DNA from: Rhizobium sp. Root482
GTDB taxonomy: Bacteria > Pseudomonadota > Alphaproteobacteria > Rhizobiales > Rhizobiaceae
Assembly (NCBI RefSeq): GCF_001426565.1
Contig: NZ_LMFA01000026.1
Location: 175,536 to 239,535, forward strand
DNA length: 64,000 nucleotides
Direction: 5' to 3'
Part shown: one piece after another, positions 40,342-49,794 of the stretch
Numbering within the stretch: the stretch's first letter is position 1
Layout of the letters: each line of letters begins with the position of its first letter
Notes under the pieces: generated by a model
The model's database searches: none
What the model was told of the DNA's origin: nothing
The model's input: the letters and a program-made list of their open reading frames with translations, nothing else
Made by a program: the position numbers and the translations under genes

Positions 40342-41354
40342 GAGTTCAAAAGCCCGGGCGGCTGCTCGCCCTTGCCCTGATGCTTGCCGTCACCGGCGCC
40401 GGCCTGGCCTGGGCGCAATCGCCGCTCGGCATCGGCACGGCGGAGCCGTCCATTCCCACGACCGGCCTGTTCGGCGGGTTCTTCGCCTATGTCAACATGG
40501 AGCAGCAACGCTTCTACCAGACGCTGACCGGCGCGATCAAAGCCATGCGCGACAATCCATGGCAGCTCTGGTCGCTGATCGGCCTCTCCTTCGCCTATGG
40601 AGTTTTCCACGCCGCCGGCCCCGGCCATGGCAAGGCGGTGATCTCTTCCTACATGATCGCCAACGAGATCGAACTGAAGCGCGGCGTCGCCCTGTCCTTC
40701 CTCTCCTCCCTGCTGCAGGGCCTGGTTGCCATCCTCCTGGTGGGCGCCGCCTATCTGGTGCTGCGCGGCACCTCGATCTCGATGACCCAGGCGACGCGGT
40801 TCCTCGAAATGACCAGCTACGGGCTGATCGCGGCCTTCGGCTTCTGGCTTCTGTTTCGCAAGCTGCGGGCAATGCGCGCGCCTCGCCTGGCGCCGGCGAT
40901 GGCGCATGGCCACGAAGACCAGCACCGGCACGGCCATCATTCCCATGACCACGGGCACAGCCATGGCGGGGGCGAGATCTGCAGCACCTGCGGGCATGCG
41001 CATGCGCCCGATCCGGCGCTTTTGAGAGGGGATCGTTTCGCATTGCGGGAAGCCTGGTCGGCGGTGATCGCGGTTGGGCTTCGCCCCTGCTCCGGCGCCC
41101 TGATCGTGCTCAGTTTCGCGCTCCTGAACGGACTTTATCTCGGTGGCGTACTCTCGGTCCTTGCCATGTCGATCGGCACCGCCATCACGGTTTCCGCGCT
41201 GGCGACGCTGGCGGTGACCGCCAAGGGCCTGGCGGTCCGCTACGCCGGAAACGGCGCATCGGCAATGAGGATCGTCAACGGCATCGAGATCTTCGGCGCC
41301 CTGACCGTGCTGGTTCTCGGCCTCGTCCTGCTGGCGGCCGCGCTCCAGGCGTAA
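40335..41354 (+). CDS. NicO/RcnA-type nickel-cobalt transporter
   Basis: The 339-residue membrane protein has a signal-like first helix, the family motif FHAAGPGHGKAVISSYM, and the second motif GLRPCSGALIVLSFALLNG. Between the two halves is a cytoplasmic or periplasmic loop rich in His (GHEDQHRHGHHSHDHGHSHGG) plus a CSTCGHAHA cluster, both likely metal ligands. About six to seven helices in all. It probably exports nickel or cobalt across the inner membrane. No RcnR-type regulator is adjacent. Confidence 0.9.
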   Translation: MLRVQKPGRLLALALMLAVTGAGLAWAQSPLGIGTAEPSIPTTGLFGGFFAYVNMEQQRFYQTLTGAIKAMRDNPWQLWSLIGLSFAYGVFHAAGPGHGKAVISSYMIANEIELKRGVALSFLSSLLQGLVAILLVGAAYLVLRGTSISMTQATRFLEMTSYGLIAAFGFWLLFRKLRAMRAPRLAPAMAHGHEDQHRHGHHSHDHGHSHGGGEICSTCGHAHAPDPALLRGDRFALREAWSAVIAVGLRPCSGALIVLSFALLNGLYLGGVLSVLAMSIGTAITVSALATLAVTAKGLAVRYAGNGASAMRIVNGIEIFGALTVLVLGLVLLAAALQA

Positions 41355-41366
41355 AGCATCGTGATA

Positions 41367-41582
41367 TCAGCGGTCGCGCCGGCTCTGAAAGCGGGCGCGC
41401 AGCCAGAAGATCAGGAAGAAGCCGAGCACGCAGAGAATGCCGAAGGCAGCCGCCAGCCACGGCGAGATGGTGCCGAGGCGAAGCATGATATCCGGCAGGA
41501 AGAAGAAACCGAGCCCGACGACCACCAGAATGATCGCGGCGGGGATCGCGGCCGACCGGTCCTTCCGTTCCGGCCCGCTCAT
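41367..41582 (-). CDS. small membrane protein, 71 residues
   Basis: Two hydrophobic helices (AAIPAAIILVVVGLGFFFLP and WLAAAFGILCVLGFFLIFWL) with short charged ends; no family recognised. The ATG overlaps the stop of the upstream GNAT gene (ATGA), so it is translated with it. It is convergent with the nickel transporter, with 12 bases between stops. Confidence 0.75.
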   Translation of the reverse strand: MSGPERKDRSAAIPAAIILVVVGLGFFFLPDIMLRLGTISPWLAAAFGILCVLGFFLIFWLRARFQSRRDR

Positions 41583-42271
41583 GCCGTCACCGTCGGTGTC
41601 AACTCGGCGCGGATATCCTCGAGCCTGCGTTTCTGGCTGCCATCGGCGGAGAAATTCCCTGGCGACAGCCAGGCTTCGAAAGCAGCCTTCAGGATCGGCC
41701 ATTCACCATCGATCATCGAGAACCAGGCCGTGTCGCGATTGGCGCGCTTGGAGAGCATATGCTGGCGGAACACGCCCTCGAAGGTGAAGCCGAGGCGCCG
41801 CGCCGTCTTCTTGCTCGCCTCGTTGTTATTGTCGCATTTCCACTCATAGCGGCGGTAGCCCAGATCCTCGAAGGCATGCCTTGCCATCAGGTAATGCACT
41901 TCGGTCGAGAGCGGTGAGCGGGCCATGGCGAAGGAATGTGCCACTCCCCCAACCTCGACCACGCCGTTCGCGGGATCGGGCCGCATGTAATTGGCAAGCC
42001 CGACGACATTTCCACTTGCCTTGTCGGCGAAGACTTCAGTGATCCAACCGGATTTCTGCACCGCCGTCAGCCAGCGGTCGAAATCCTCGATCCCGCCGAA
42101 ATTATCCTGCGAAAAATATTCCAGCCGGGCATTGATATCGAGCCCGCCGAAAGCCTGCCAGAGCGCATCCAGATGCCGTTCCCGGTCATAGGGCTCGATA
42201 CGGACGGTGCGCCCTTCCAGGGTCACCGGCCGCGGCGCCGGACAGCCGGCCCAATTCGTCAGATCACGCAT
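41579..42271 (-). CDS. GNAT-family acetyltransferase, RimJ/RimL-like
   Basis: The 230-residue protein resembles RimJ/RimL-type N-acetyltransferases acting on protein N-termini or small molecules: an LEGRTVRIEPYDRERHLDALW start, a central VVGLANYMRPDPANGVVEVGGVAHS stretch (shortened here), and ending KCDNNNEASKKTARRLGFTFEG. GGAG lies seven bases before the ATG. It forms a two-gene unit with the small membrane protein. Substrate unknown. Confidence 0.88.
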   Translation of the reverse strand: MRDLTNWAGCPAPRPVTLEGRTVRIEPYDRERHLDALWQAFGGLDINARLEYFSQDNFGGIEDFDRWLTAVQKSGWITEVFADKASGNVVGLANYMRPDPANGVVEVGGVAHSFAMARSPLSTEVHYLMARHAFEDLGYRRYEWKCDNNNEASKKTARRLGFTFEGVFRQHMLSKRANRDTAWFSMIDGEWPILKAAFEAWLSPGNFSADGSQKRRLEDIRAELTPTVTA

Positions 42272-42396
42272 GTCAAAGCTCCAGAAGACATCACAACACT
42301 AAGCGCGGGCCAGTTCGTCGAACCGGCCCGATCAGGCTTTCTACTGGAATAAGACGGCGTGGCCGCCGGCGCAAATGCAATCTGGTGATGGATCGA

Positions 42397-43176
42397 TCAC
42401 CAGGGCGATTTGATCGGCGGCTGGCCGATCGTCGGAACCGATGTCTGGCGCTCGGTGGCGGATGTGTCGCCGGCCGGTGTCTTCACCGAGGAGACGGTCG
42501 CTTCGATATGATCGACAAGCGCATCGGCAAGGCCAAGGCGTCCGGCAAGCTGGTCGAGATAGCCGCGCTCGGCCCGGTTGTCGGCATCGATCGCCAGTCG
42601 CGAGGCGGTATAGAGTTCGACGCGCTCTTCCTCGGTGCGCGCCGCCGCGACCATGCCGTCGAGATCGACCGGCTTGCTCAATTCGTCGTTAAGAAACTGT
42701 TCCGCCTCCGAATCCAGACCGGAAAGCTTCACCTTGTCCATGATGCGGGCGCGTTCGGTCTCGTCGATATGGCCATCGGCACGGGCAGCGGCGATCATGG
42801 CGCGCACCAACACGAGCACGAAATCATTGCGCATAACGGCGGGTTCGGTGCTGAAGCCGGAATCGGACGGCGGCGGCAGAAGTTCCGGCTGGGCCTGCAC
42901 CTGCGGTTCGGCGGCAGGTTCCTTGCCGGCCTGGTAGTTCTTGTAGGCCTGGTAACCGAGACCGGCGATGGCGGCGAGACCGCCGAGCTTCAGCGCGGAG
43001 CCGGCAACCTGCCTGCCGGTGCCTGTCCCCAGCAGGACAGCGGCGATTGCACCTGCAGCCAGCGGATTGTCCTTGGCCATCTGCGTGGCCTGGCCGGCGC
43101 GGTCTCGCACCGTGCCGCCGGCGCCGGGAATCTGCGAGCCCAGGAACTGATCCAGCAATTTCTTCGCGTCAAACAT
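42397..43176 (-). CDS. DUF533 / TerB-like membrane-associated protein
   Basis: The 259-residue protein begins MFDAKKLLDQFLG, as in YebE-type DUF533 proteins, followed by a glycine/alanine-rich hydrophobic stretch (residues 38-75), a Pro/Gln linker and a C-terminal TerB-like helical domain (LVRAMIAAARADGHIDETERARI). TerB domains bind metal at acidic residues such as the GHIDETE loop. The function is unknown; the name 'tellurite resistance' reflects the fold only. A GGGAGTGAG site precedes the ATG. Confidence 0.88.
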   Translation of the reverse strand: MFDAKKLLDQFLGSQIPGAGGTVRDRAGQATQMAKDNPLAAGAIAAVLLGTGTGRQVAGSALKLGGLAAIAGLGYQAYKNYQAGKEPAAEPQVQAQPELLPPPSDSGFSTEPAVMRNDFVLVLVRAMIAAARADGHIDETERARIMDKVKLSGLDSEAEQFLNDELSKPVDLDGMVAAARTEEERVELYTASRLAIDADNRAERGYLDQLAGRLGLADALVDHIEATVSSVKTPAGDTSATERQTSVPTIGQPPIKSPW

Positions 43177-43275
43177 TCGGTCTCACTCCCTTGGCCGATT
43201 GAACGTAGTCGGTTGAACTTGGATTGAGACATAGGAATGCGACGAAGGGAATACAAATGAAAGATCGTTGTCGGA

Positions 43276-43311
43276 GGCGAAGGCCGTGCGAAAACGCGCC
43301 GGCCCTTCGCC
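43276..43311 (-). terminator. possible terminator hairpin after eda
   Basis: GGCGAAGG-CCG (43276-43286) pairs with CGGCCCTTCGCC (43300-43311) apart from one bulged base, 15 bases after the eda stop. No T-run follows on the minus strand, so a role in termination is uncertain. Confidence 0.4.
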
Positions 43312-43325
43312 CATCCGGCCAATGC

Positions 43326-43964
43326 TCAGCCCTGCAGCGCGAAAGCCTCGGCCGCCAGTTTGGTGATGCCGGCCCAATCGCCCCTCGCGACCAGATCCTT
43401 CGGCGCGACCCAGGAACCGCCGACGCAGACGACATTGGGAAGCGAGAGGTAGTCTTTCGCGTTCGACAGCGAAATTCCGCCGGTGGGGCAGAACAGCGTG
43501 CCGGCAAGCGGCGAGGACAGCGATTTCAGATAGGCGGCACCGCCCGCCTGTTCGGCCGGGAAGAACTTCATCACCTTGTAGCCTTCCTCGCGCAGGCCCA
43601 TGACCTCGCTGGCGGTGGCAGCACCCGGAAGCAGCGGGATGTCGGAATCATTGGCCGCGTCGATCAGTTCCTGCGTCGTGCCGGGGCTGACGATGAACTG
43701 CGAGCCGGCCTCGACCGCCGCCTCATACTGGGCCGCATTGAGGATGGTGCCGGCACCGGCAACGGCCCCTTCCACTTCGTTTGCAACCGCGCGAATGGCT
43801 TCGAGCGCCGCCGTGGTGCGCAGCGTGATCTCGATCGCCTTCAAGCCGCCGGCGACCAGCGCCCGGGCAAGCGGTACGGCGGTAGCGAGGTCGTCGATCA
43901 CCAGCACCGGCACCACCGGCTGCAATTTGAGGACGGTCAGAAGTCTTTCGGTTTTATCGCTCAT
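43326..43964 (-). CDS. eda: KDPG/KHG aldolase
   Basis: The 212-residue class I aldolase splits 2-keto-3-deoxy-6-phosphogluconate to pyruvate and glyceraldehyde-3-phosphate in the Entner-Doudoroff pathway. The catalytic Glu is in AIEITLRT and the Schiff-base Lys in [12 protein letters not shown]; the phosphate-binding CPTGGIS is intact. Length and motifs are typical. It stands alone, without edd or zwf. AAAAGG lies nine bases before the ATG. Confidence 0.94.
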   Translation of the reverse strand: MSDKTERLLTVLKLQPVVPVLVIDDLATAVPLARALVAGGLKAIEITLRTTAALEAIRAVANEVEGAVAGAGTILNAAQYEAAVEAGSQFIVSPGTTQELIDAANDSDIPLLPGAATASEVMGLREEGYKVMKFFPAEQAGGAAYLKSLSSPLAGTLFCPTGGISLSNAKDYLSLPNVVCVGGSWVAPKDLVARGDWAGITKLAAEAFALQG

Positions 43965-44142
43965 GCCGGTAGCCTTTTAAAACGATTGAAGTGAGGGTCA
44001 GATACTCTTAAAGGCGGAAAATGTCGAGAGCCGGGCACATCAAGCACGCTTGCGGATCTCGATCGAAAACGCACCATCCGGGCTTGTGACGGAGGCTCAA
44101 CCCTGTAGTCTGCCCGGCCAATGCAACAGCGCAGGAGAACCG

Positions 44143-44610
44143 ATGGCCAAGGAAATCGAACGCAAATTCCTAGTCTCCTCCGGCAACTGGCGCGACGATG
44201 CCGATGCTGGCACGGATTTGCGACAGGCCTATGTCGTGACGATGGAAGACCGGTCGGTGCGGGTGCGCATCCTTGCCGGCGAGCGGGCAAAGCTGACGGT
44301 CAAGATCGGCAAGAGCGCTCTGGTGCGCGACGAATTCGAATATGACCTGCCGCTTGCCGACGCGCTGGACCTGCTTTCGCAGGCGGTCGGCCTGGTGATC
44401 GAGAAGACCCGCTACCGCGTGCCGGTCGGCGACTTCCTCTGGGAAATCGACGTCTATCGGGGCGAACTTTCAGGACTGGTGGTCGCCGAGGTGGAAATGG
44501 CATCGGTCGATGACGACCCTGCGCCCCCCTCCTGGATCGGCCGCGAGGTCACCGGCGACCGGCGCTATTCCAACCAGTTCCTGGCGCTCGACGGAATCCC
44601 GCGGGCATGA
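44143..44610 (+). CDS. CYTH-domain protein (inorganic triphosphatase-like)
   Basis: The 155-residue protein is a complete CYTH tunnel fold. The N-terminal signature EIERKFLV supplies the ExExK metal and phosphate ligands, and alternating charged strands follow (VRVRILAGERAKLTVKIG, WEIDVYRG, VVAEVEM). Short stand-alone bacterial members are usually tripolyphosphatases. ATG at 44143 has GCAGGAGAA upstream; an open upstream extension has no ribosome site. Confidence 0.92.
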   Translation: MAKEIERKFLVSSGNWRDDADAGTDLRQAYVVTMEDRSVRVRILAGERAKLTVKIGKSALVRDEFEYDLPLADALDLLSQAVGLVIEKTRYRVPVGDFLWEIDVYRGELSGLVVAEVEMASVDDDPAPPSWIGREVTGDRRYSNQFLALDGIPRA

Positions 44611-44667
44611 GCCTTTGTCGTTGATGCCAGTGTTGATGCTGCCAATTCCCGGCAGTAAGGTGGCGGT

Positions 44668-45360
44668 ATGTCCCGCTCCACACGGCTCCTCGACCTGATC
44701 CAACTGCTGCGCACCTACCGGCGCCCCGTGAGCGGCGCCAGTCTTGCGCAGCGCATGGGCGTCAGCATCCGTACGCTTTACCGCGACATCGCCACGCTGC
44801 AGGCCCAGGGCGCCGATATCGAGGGCGCACCCGGCTTCGGCTATGTGCTCAAGCCCGGCTTCCTGATGCCGCCGATGATGTTCAGCGAAGAGGAGATCGA
44901 GGCGCTGGTGCTCGGGGCACGATGGGTGGCGGCCCGAACGGACGACGAACTGAAGGACGCGGCCCATAATGCGCTGGCGAAGATCGCTGCCGTTCTGCCG
45001 ACGGACCTGCGCCATGAGTTGGAGACGAACTCGCTACTCGTCTACAACACGAGAGAACTGCATCCGGGAACCACTGACTTCCCCGCCATGCGCGAGGCAA
45101 TCCGGCAGGGCATGAAGATCGACATCGACTATGCCGACGTCAACGGGCAACCGACGACCCGACGCATCTGGCCCTTCGCACTTGCCTATTTCGAAGAAAC
45201 CCGCGTGCTTGCGGCATGGTGCGAGTTGCGCAACGCCTTTCGTCATTTCCGCACGGATCGGCTAAGCACGATGACCGTGACCGATATCCGCATTCCACGC
45301 CGGCGCGACCGGCTGCTGGCCGAATGGCGGCGCACCCACAATGTCACGCAGGACATGTGA
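44668..45360 (+). CDS. YafY-type HTH-WYL transcriptional regulator
   Basis: The 230-residue protein has an HTH_11 domain (LDLIQLLRTYRRPVSGASLA, recognition near SIRTLYRDIATLQ) and a C-terminal WYL ligand-sensing domain (TTRRIWPFALAYFEETRVLAAWCELR). The start is supported by AAGGTGG. It directly precedes the VOC gene on the same strand, a common pairing in which the regulator controls a small glyoxalase-fold protein. Confidence 0.92.
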   Translation: MSRSTRLLDLIQLLRTYRRPVSGASLAQRMGVSIRTLYRDIATLQAQGADIEGAPGFGYVLKPGFLMPPMMFSEEEIEALVLGARWVAARTDDELKDAAHNALAKIAAVLPTDLRHELETNSLLVYNTRELHPGTTDFPAMREAIRQGMKIDIDYADVNGQPTTRRIWPFALAYFEETRVLAAWCELRNAFRHFRTDRLSTMTVTDIRIPRRRDRLLAEWRRTHNVTQDM

Positions 45361-45428
45361 CCCTACTGCCATAAATTGACAGCAGAACAGAATAGAAACG
45401 TCTCCGCACCTACCCGGAGGAGACTGCC

Positions 45429-45785
45429 ATGAAAACCGATTTTGTCCTGCCTGTCGAAAGCCCGGCCGAGAGCGCCGTTTTCTACATGGCAATGTTTGGC
45501 GCCTTGCCTCTGGAATTGTCGCCGAGCTATGCCGTCGTGCTGATGAACGATGCATTGAAACTTGGTTTGGCGAGGAGAAAAAAGCGTCCCGCCACCGTGA
45601 ACGACAATGCGGAGCTTCCGATCTTTGTCGCCGGTCGTGAAGGCGTCGACGCCCTTCATGACGAATGGCGCAAGAAAGGCGTCCCTATCCTGCAGGAGCC
45701 TGTCTCTTCGGCCTCGGATTACACCTTCACCTGCACCGACCCCGATGGTCATCGCCTGCGGGTCTTCACGCCGGAAAGTGCCTGA
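45429..45785 (+). CDS. VOC-family (glyoxalase-fold) protein
   Basis: The 118-residue protein is one VOC module pair: [23 protein letters not shown] at the start and [20 protein letters not shown] at the end. The usual first metal His is replaced in FVLPVES, and only the C-terminal DPDGH keeps the pattern, so it may bind a ligand rather than catalyse. A strong GGAGGAG lies eight bases before the ATG. Likely regulated by the adjacent YafY-type protein. Confidence 0.88.
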   Translation: MKTDFVLPVESPAESAVFYMAMFGALPLELSPSYAVVLMNDALKLGLARRKKRPATVNDNAELPIFVAGREGVDALHDEWRKKGVPILQEPVSSASDYTFTCTDPDGHRLRVFTPESA

Positions 45786-45858
45786 CCGCCTGCGGCCCGG
45801 TGACGCCGGGCCGCAAAGACAATTGCGCGAAAGGGCCGAAGCCTGTATTTCACGCCAC

Positions 45859-46803
45859 ATGACAGACATGCCGAAAATCCCGCGTCCCCATGCCGACGGC
45901 CCCTTTCTGGTGGCCGCGCTCTATCATTTCGCCGCCTTCGAGCGCTTCGCCGATTTTCGGCAGCCGTTGCAGGAGGTTTGCGACGAAAACGGCGTGAAGG
46001 GGACGCTGCTGATTGCCCGCGAGGGCATCAACGGCACGATTGCCGGAACCGAAGAGGGCATCGGCGCGGTGCTGGCCTTCCTGCGCGGCCAGCCGGAATT
46101 TGCAAGCCTCGAGCACAAGGAAAGCCGCGCCTCCTCCATGCCTTTCCTGCGCATGAAGGTACGGCTGAAGAAGGAAATCGTCACCATGGGCGTCGAGGAC
46201 ATCGATCCCCGGCGGATCGTCGGCACCTATGTGGCGCCGCAGGACTGGAACGCGCTGATTTCCGATCCCGATACGCTGGTGATCGACACCCGCAACGACT
46301 ACGAGACGGCGATCGGCATGTTTCGCGGCGCCGTCGATCCGAAGACGAAAAGCTTTCGCGATTTTCCCGAATGGGTGAAGAACAATTCCGGCCTTTCCGA
46401 AAAGCCGAAGATCGCCATGTATTGCACCGGCGGCATCCGCTGCGAGAAGGCAACGGCCTACATGAAGGAGCAGGGCTTCGACGAGGTCTATCACCTCAAG
46501 GGCGGCATTCTCAAATACTTGGAGGAAATGCCGAGCGAGGAGAGCCTGTGGGACGGAGCCTGCTTCGTCTTCGACGACCGGGTTTCGGTGACCCATGGCC
46601 TCAAGGAAGGCGAACACACGCTCTGCCACGCCTGCCGCCAGCCGCTGACGCCGCAGGACCTGACATCGCCGCTGCATGAGGAGGGCGTGTCCTGCATACA
46701 TTGCCACGACGCCCGCACCGACGAGGACCGCGCGCGCTACCGCCAGCGCCAGCAGCAGATCACGCTGGCCAGAAAGCGCGGCGAGCGGCACCTGGGAAGC
46801 TAA
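45859..46803 (+). CDS. trhO: tRNA uridine(34) hydroxylase, rhodanese family
   Basis: TrhO (formerly YceA) makes 5-hydroxyuridine at the wobble position of some tRNAs using oxygen. The 314-residue protein has the N-terminal UPF0176-type domain ([20 protein letters not shown]), the rhodanese domain with the active-site loop [11 protein letters not shown], and a C-terminal cysteine-rich tail ([10 protein letters not shown] and [11 protein letters not shown]). Start chosen at [10 protein letters not shown]; a second ATG three codons later is equally possible and neither has a strong ribosome site. Confidence 0.92.
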   Translation: MTDMPKIPRPHADGPFLVAALYHFAAFERFADFRQPLQEVCDENGVKGTLLIAREGINGTIAGTEEGIGAVLAFLRGQPEFASLEHKESRASSMPFLRMKVRLKKEIVTMGVEDIDPRRIVGTYVAPQDWNALISDPDTLVIDTRNDYETAIGMFRGAVDPKTKSFRDFPEWVKNNSGLSEKPKIAMYCTGGIRCEKATAYMKEQGFDEVYHLKGGILKYLEEMPSEESLWDGACFVFDDRVSVTHGLKEGEHTLCHACRQPLTPQDLTSPLHEEGVSCIHCHDARTDEDRARYRQRQQQITLARKRGERHLGS

Positions 46804-46829
46804 GGGTCAAGGCCGTCAGGCCAAGCCCA

Positions 46830-46856
46830 AAGAGGTCAGGCCTAAGAGGTCAGGCC
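46830..46856. repeat. short tandem repeat AAGAGGTCAGGCC at the end of the GGDEF-EAL gene
   Basis: Two 13-base copies lie at 46830-46842 and 46844-46856; an additional GTCAGGCC is at 46815-46822. They sit between the convergent trhO and GGDEF-EAL genes and run into the last codons of the latter. Confidence 0.6.
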
Positions 46857-49078
46857 ATAAGCCTGGCTGGCGCGGCACTGGCATTGCCTGACAGAAGCGC
46901 CGGCAGCGCCTCCTCGCCGACCGGACGCGAGAAGAAATAGCCCTGCAACTGATCGCAGCCGCAAAGCCGCAGGAAGATCGCGTCCTCCTCCGTCTCGATG
47001 CCTTCGGCGGTGACCGGGATTTCCAGCGCGGCTGCGAGCGCCAGCGTCGCCTGCAGCATTTCCCGGCCGCGCGGCATGTCCTCGAGCGCGAGGATCATCG
47101 ACCGGTCGAGCTTCAACCGGCCGAACTGGAACTGCCGGAGATAGCCGATGCTGGAGAAGCCGGCACCGAAATCGTCGAGCGCGATGCGCAGGCCCAGCGC
47201 ATTCAGCGCCTGGAGGGTTTCACGCGCATGGGCGGGATTGTGAATAAAATATCCCTCGGTCACCTCCAGCGTCACCCTGGAGGGGCCGACACCACTTTTC
47301 TCAAGCAGGCCGGCAACGCCGGGAATGAACGACGGATTGCGGAACTGGGCGGGCGAGACATTGATCGAAATGCCGATTCCGGGCCACATGCTCGCGACCC
47401 TCAAGGCCTCCGCCATCACGAACAGGCCCAGCCTGTCGATCAGGCCGGTGGACTCGGCGACCGGTATGAAAACCTCGGGCGAAACCATACCCAGCCGCGC
47501 CGATTTCCAGCGCAGCAGCGCTTCGATCCCCGTGATGACATGCGTACGGGCATCGACGACCGGCTGGTAGACGACGAAAAACTCGCCGCTGGCAATGCCG
47601 GCGCGCAGGGCCGCCTCCATCGCCGTGCGCTCGGCCAGCGCGGCGTCCATGCCGGCATCATAGGCGATGGCCCGGCCGCGGCCCTCCGCCTTTGCCTTGT
47701 ACAGGGCGATATCGGCGCGCCGGAGAAGCTCATCGGCATCGACCGAGCCAAGCGCGGAAAGCGCGATGCCAATGCTGGCACCGATCACGACATTGCGCTC
47801 GCCGATCGGGAACGGATCGCTGAAGAAATCCAGGATCAGGGCATCGACGGCATGGGCCGGTTGCCGGCCGCGCTCCAGCGGGCAGGCGATGGCGAATTCA
47901 TCGCCGCCCAGCCGCGCAAGGACGCCCCCTTCCGGCACGAGATATTTGAGGCCCGCCGCCACGCTCCTGATCAGGAGATCGCCGGTCGCATGTCCATAGA
48001 CGTCGTTGACCTCCTTGAAGCCGTCCATGTCGAGATAGAACAACATGACGTCGCCACGGCTTTGCCCCGCCCGAAGGATCATGTCCTTCAAACTTCTGGA
48101 AAGGCCGGTGCGATTTGAAAGTCCGCTCAGCCGGTCGGTCAGCGCCATCCGGCGGGCGGCGGCCTCGTCGCTGCGCAGCTTGCCGATGACGAAGAAGCCG
48201 GCAAGGACCAGCGCGAAGATGAACGCCCCAACAAGGGCGATCGCGGCGATGACCTGCGGCCGAGCCTCGTTATAGCTGATATCGCCCGGCGATTGCGTGG
48301 CCCAGGTGAGGCCGGCGATCACACGCCCGTCCGGATCCCTGATCAATGTCGCCTCGGGCGGCATCTGCCGCGCCTCGACAAGCGCCAGCCCAGGGATCAC
48401 ATAGGTTTGCGCGATCTCGTCGATCTTTTCCTGGTTCAATTGGCGCACGAAGACCAGTTGTTGCAACTGGTCGGGCGGCACCTGCACCCGTGGTGAAACA
48501 CCGCGAATAGTCGATAGGCCGACGAGCGCAATACCTTCATCCGTCGTGACAAAGCCAGCCGTGGTTGCGTCGTCGCCCAGGCCGGCATCACGCACCGCCT
48601 TCATCATGCCGGCAAAGGCGGGAGACAGGAAAACCGCCGGCGGAACGTCGAAAGGCTTTCCGCGCTGGAACGCCATCAGCACTTTTTCATCGGGGCCGAT
48701 GAGATAGGCAGTATCGAAAATATCGGAGTCCTCGTTGGCGAGGTCGAAATTCTCCAGCACCCATTCGTCCGCGCCCGGGGCATAGACCGCTTCGGCGGCG
48801 GTGTCCCAGACGGTGTAATCGACCATGAAGGCGGCCATCTGGTTCTGCAGCGTAGTGAGCGCACCGGAGACGGCCTGGTGCGAGCGGTTCTCGTCCAGTG
48901 CATTGGCGGTGACGGCGACCGTGCGCAGGGCCGTCAGCACCACGATCATGACAGCGACGACGACGACCGCAAAGGACGCCAGCAGCAGCAATGCCACATG
49001 CTGCCGCTTCAACCGGATCGAACTTGGAAAATTGACGAAGAACGTGCGCATATGCAAACATGCTGTCAGCAAAAACAT
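46850..49078 (-). CDS. CHASE4-GGDEF-EAL cyclic di-GMP protein
   Basis: The 742-residue membrane protein has a transmembrane helix near residue 30, a periplasmic CHASE4-type sensor (AAFMVDYTVWDTAAEAV), a second helix near residue 280, then GGDEF (residues ~325-480, RLGGDEFAIA) and EAL (~490-735). The EAL site is intact: IEALLRW, INVSPAQF, LEVTEGYF, LDDFGAGFSS, LKLDRSM and AEGIETEED, so phosphodiesterase activity is likely; the GGDEF site is also canonical, so the protein may do both. The start is uncertain: an ATG nine codons in is an alternative and neither has a ribosome site. Confidence 0.92.
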   Translation of the reverse strand: MFLLTACLHMRTFFVNFPSSIRLKRQHVALLLLASFAVVVVAVMIVVLTALRTVAVTANALDENRSHQAVSGALTTLQNQMAAFMVDYTVWDTAAEAVYAPGADEWVLENFDLANEDSDIFDTAYLIGPDEKVLMAFQRGKPFDVPPAVFLSPAFAGMMKAVRDAGLGDDATTAGFVTTDEGIALVGLSTIRGVSPRVQVPPDQLQQLVFVRQLNQEKIDEIAQTYVIPGLALVEARQMPPEATLIRDPDGRVIAGLTWATQSPGDISYNEARPQVIAAIALVGAFIFALVLAGFFVIGKLRSDEAAARRMALTDRLSGLSNRTGLSRSLKDMILRAGQSRGDVMLFYLDMDGFKEVNDVYGHATGDLLIRSVAAGLKYLVPEGGVLARLGGDEFAIACPLERGRQPAHAVDALILDFFSDPFPIGERNVVIGASIGIALSALGSVDADELLRRADIALYKAKAEGRGRAIAYDAGMDAALAERTAMEAALRAGIASGEFFVVYQPVVDARTHVITGIEALLRWKSARLGMVSPEVFIPVAESTGLIDRLGLFVMAEALRVASMWPGIGISINVSPAQFRNPSFIPGVAGLLEKSGVGPSRVTLEVTEGYFIHNPAHARETLQALNALGLRIALDDFGAGFSSIGYLRQFQFGRLKLDRSMILALEDMPRGREMLQATLALAAALEIPVTAEGIETEEDAIFLRLCGCDQLQGYFFSRPVGEEALPALLSGNASAAPARLMA

Positions 49079-49172
49079 TCCAAAATCTTTACGCGGAACA
49101 CCAGAAAACCTGTAATTGCACCAGAATGTCCACAGCGCCAGACGGATTTTGTACGGACGGCAAGACCGGCGG

Positions 49173-49730
49173 TTACAGGGCGGATATATCTTCCTGCCCT
49201 ATCTCCTGCGCGAACCGGCGCAGCTTTACCTGCAGCGTCGCCTGCGTCCCTGTGTCCGTCAGGATCGCCCGAAGCTGATCGGGCGTCTTGCCGAGAAGAT
49301 CGACGCGCAGGAAAGCCGACCCGACCAGACGCACGGACATGGTTTTCAAAACTTCCGTCAGCGCATCGAGCGCATGATCGCCCCGCTGGGAGGCGTGCGC
49401 CTGCATGACCGGCTTGTGCGGAATTTCCGCACGCGAAACCAGCCAGTCCAGCGCATTCTTCAATCCGCCGGGAATGCCATGGGCATATTCGGGTGAGGCG
49501 ATGATCAGCCCGTCGGCGGCGGCGATCTTCGCCGCGAAGGCCGTGACCGAGGCCGGCGTCGCCTCGCCCTCGAGGTCGGGATTGAAGATCGGCAGCTGGC
49601 CGAGGAGATCGCAGATTTCGATGGCGACGTCCGCCGGCGCAGCCTCTAGCAGCGCTTCGAGCAGGGCGCGGTTTTTCGAACTTTCCCGCAGGCTGCCGCA
49701 GAGCGCATAAAGGACAAGCGGACCAGCCAT
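49173..49730 (-). CDS. NADPH-dependent FMN reductase
   Basis: The 185-residue flavodoxin-fold enzyme reduces FMN, quinones or similar using NADPH. The FMN phosphate loop is LCGSLRESSKNRALLE and the second flavin contact is SPEYAHGIPGGLKNALDWL, both typical. Two adjacent ATGs follow GGAGAAG; the second gives better spacing. It lies 64 bases downstream of the beta-glucosidase on the same strand and may be its last operon member, though its role there is not clear. Confidence 0.9.
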   Translation of the reverse strand: MAGPLVLYALCGSLRESSKNRALLEALLEAAPADVAIEICDLLGQLPIFNPDLEGEATPASVTAFAAKIAAADGLIIASPEYAHGIPGGLKNALDWLVSRAEIPHKPVMQAHASQRGDHALDALTEVLKTMSVRLVGSAFLRVDLLGKTPDQLRAILTDTGTQATLQVKLRRFAQEIGQEDISAL

Positions 49731-49794
49731 CATCTTCTCCGCTTTCCAGGCAACAGAATCGGTTGCGGCCATGATGCAGCTTCCCGCATCGCTG

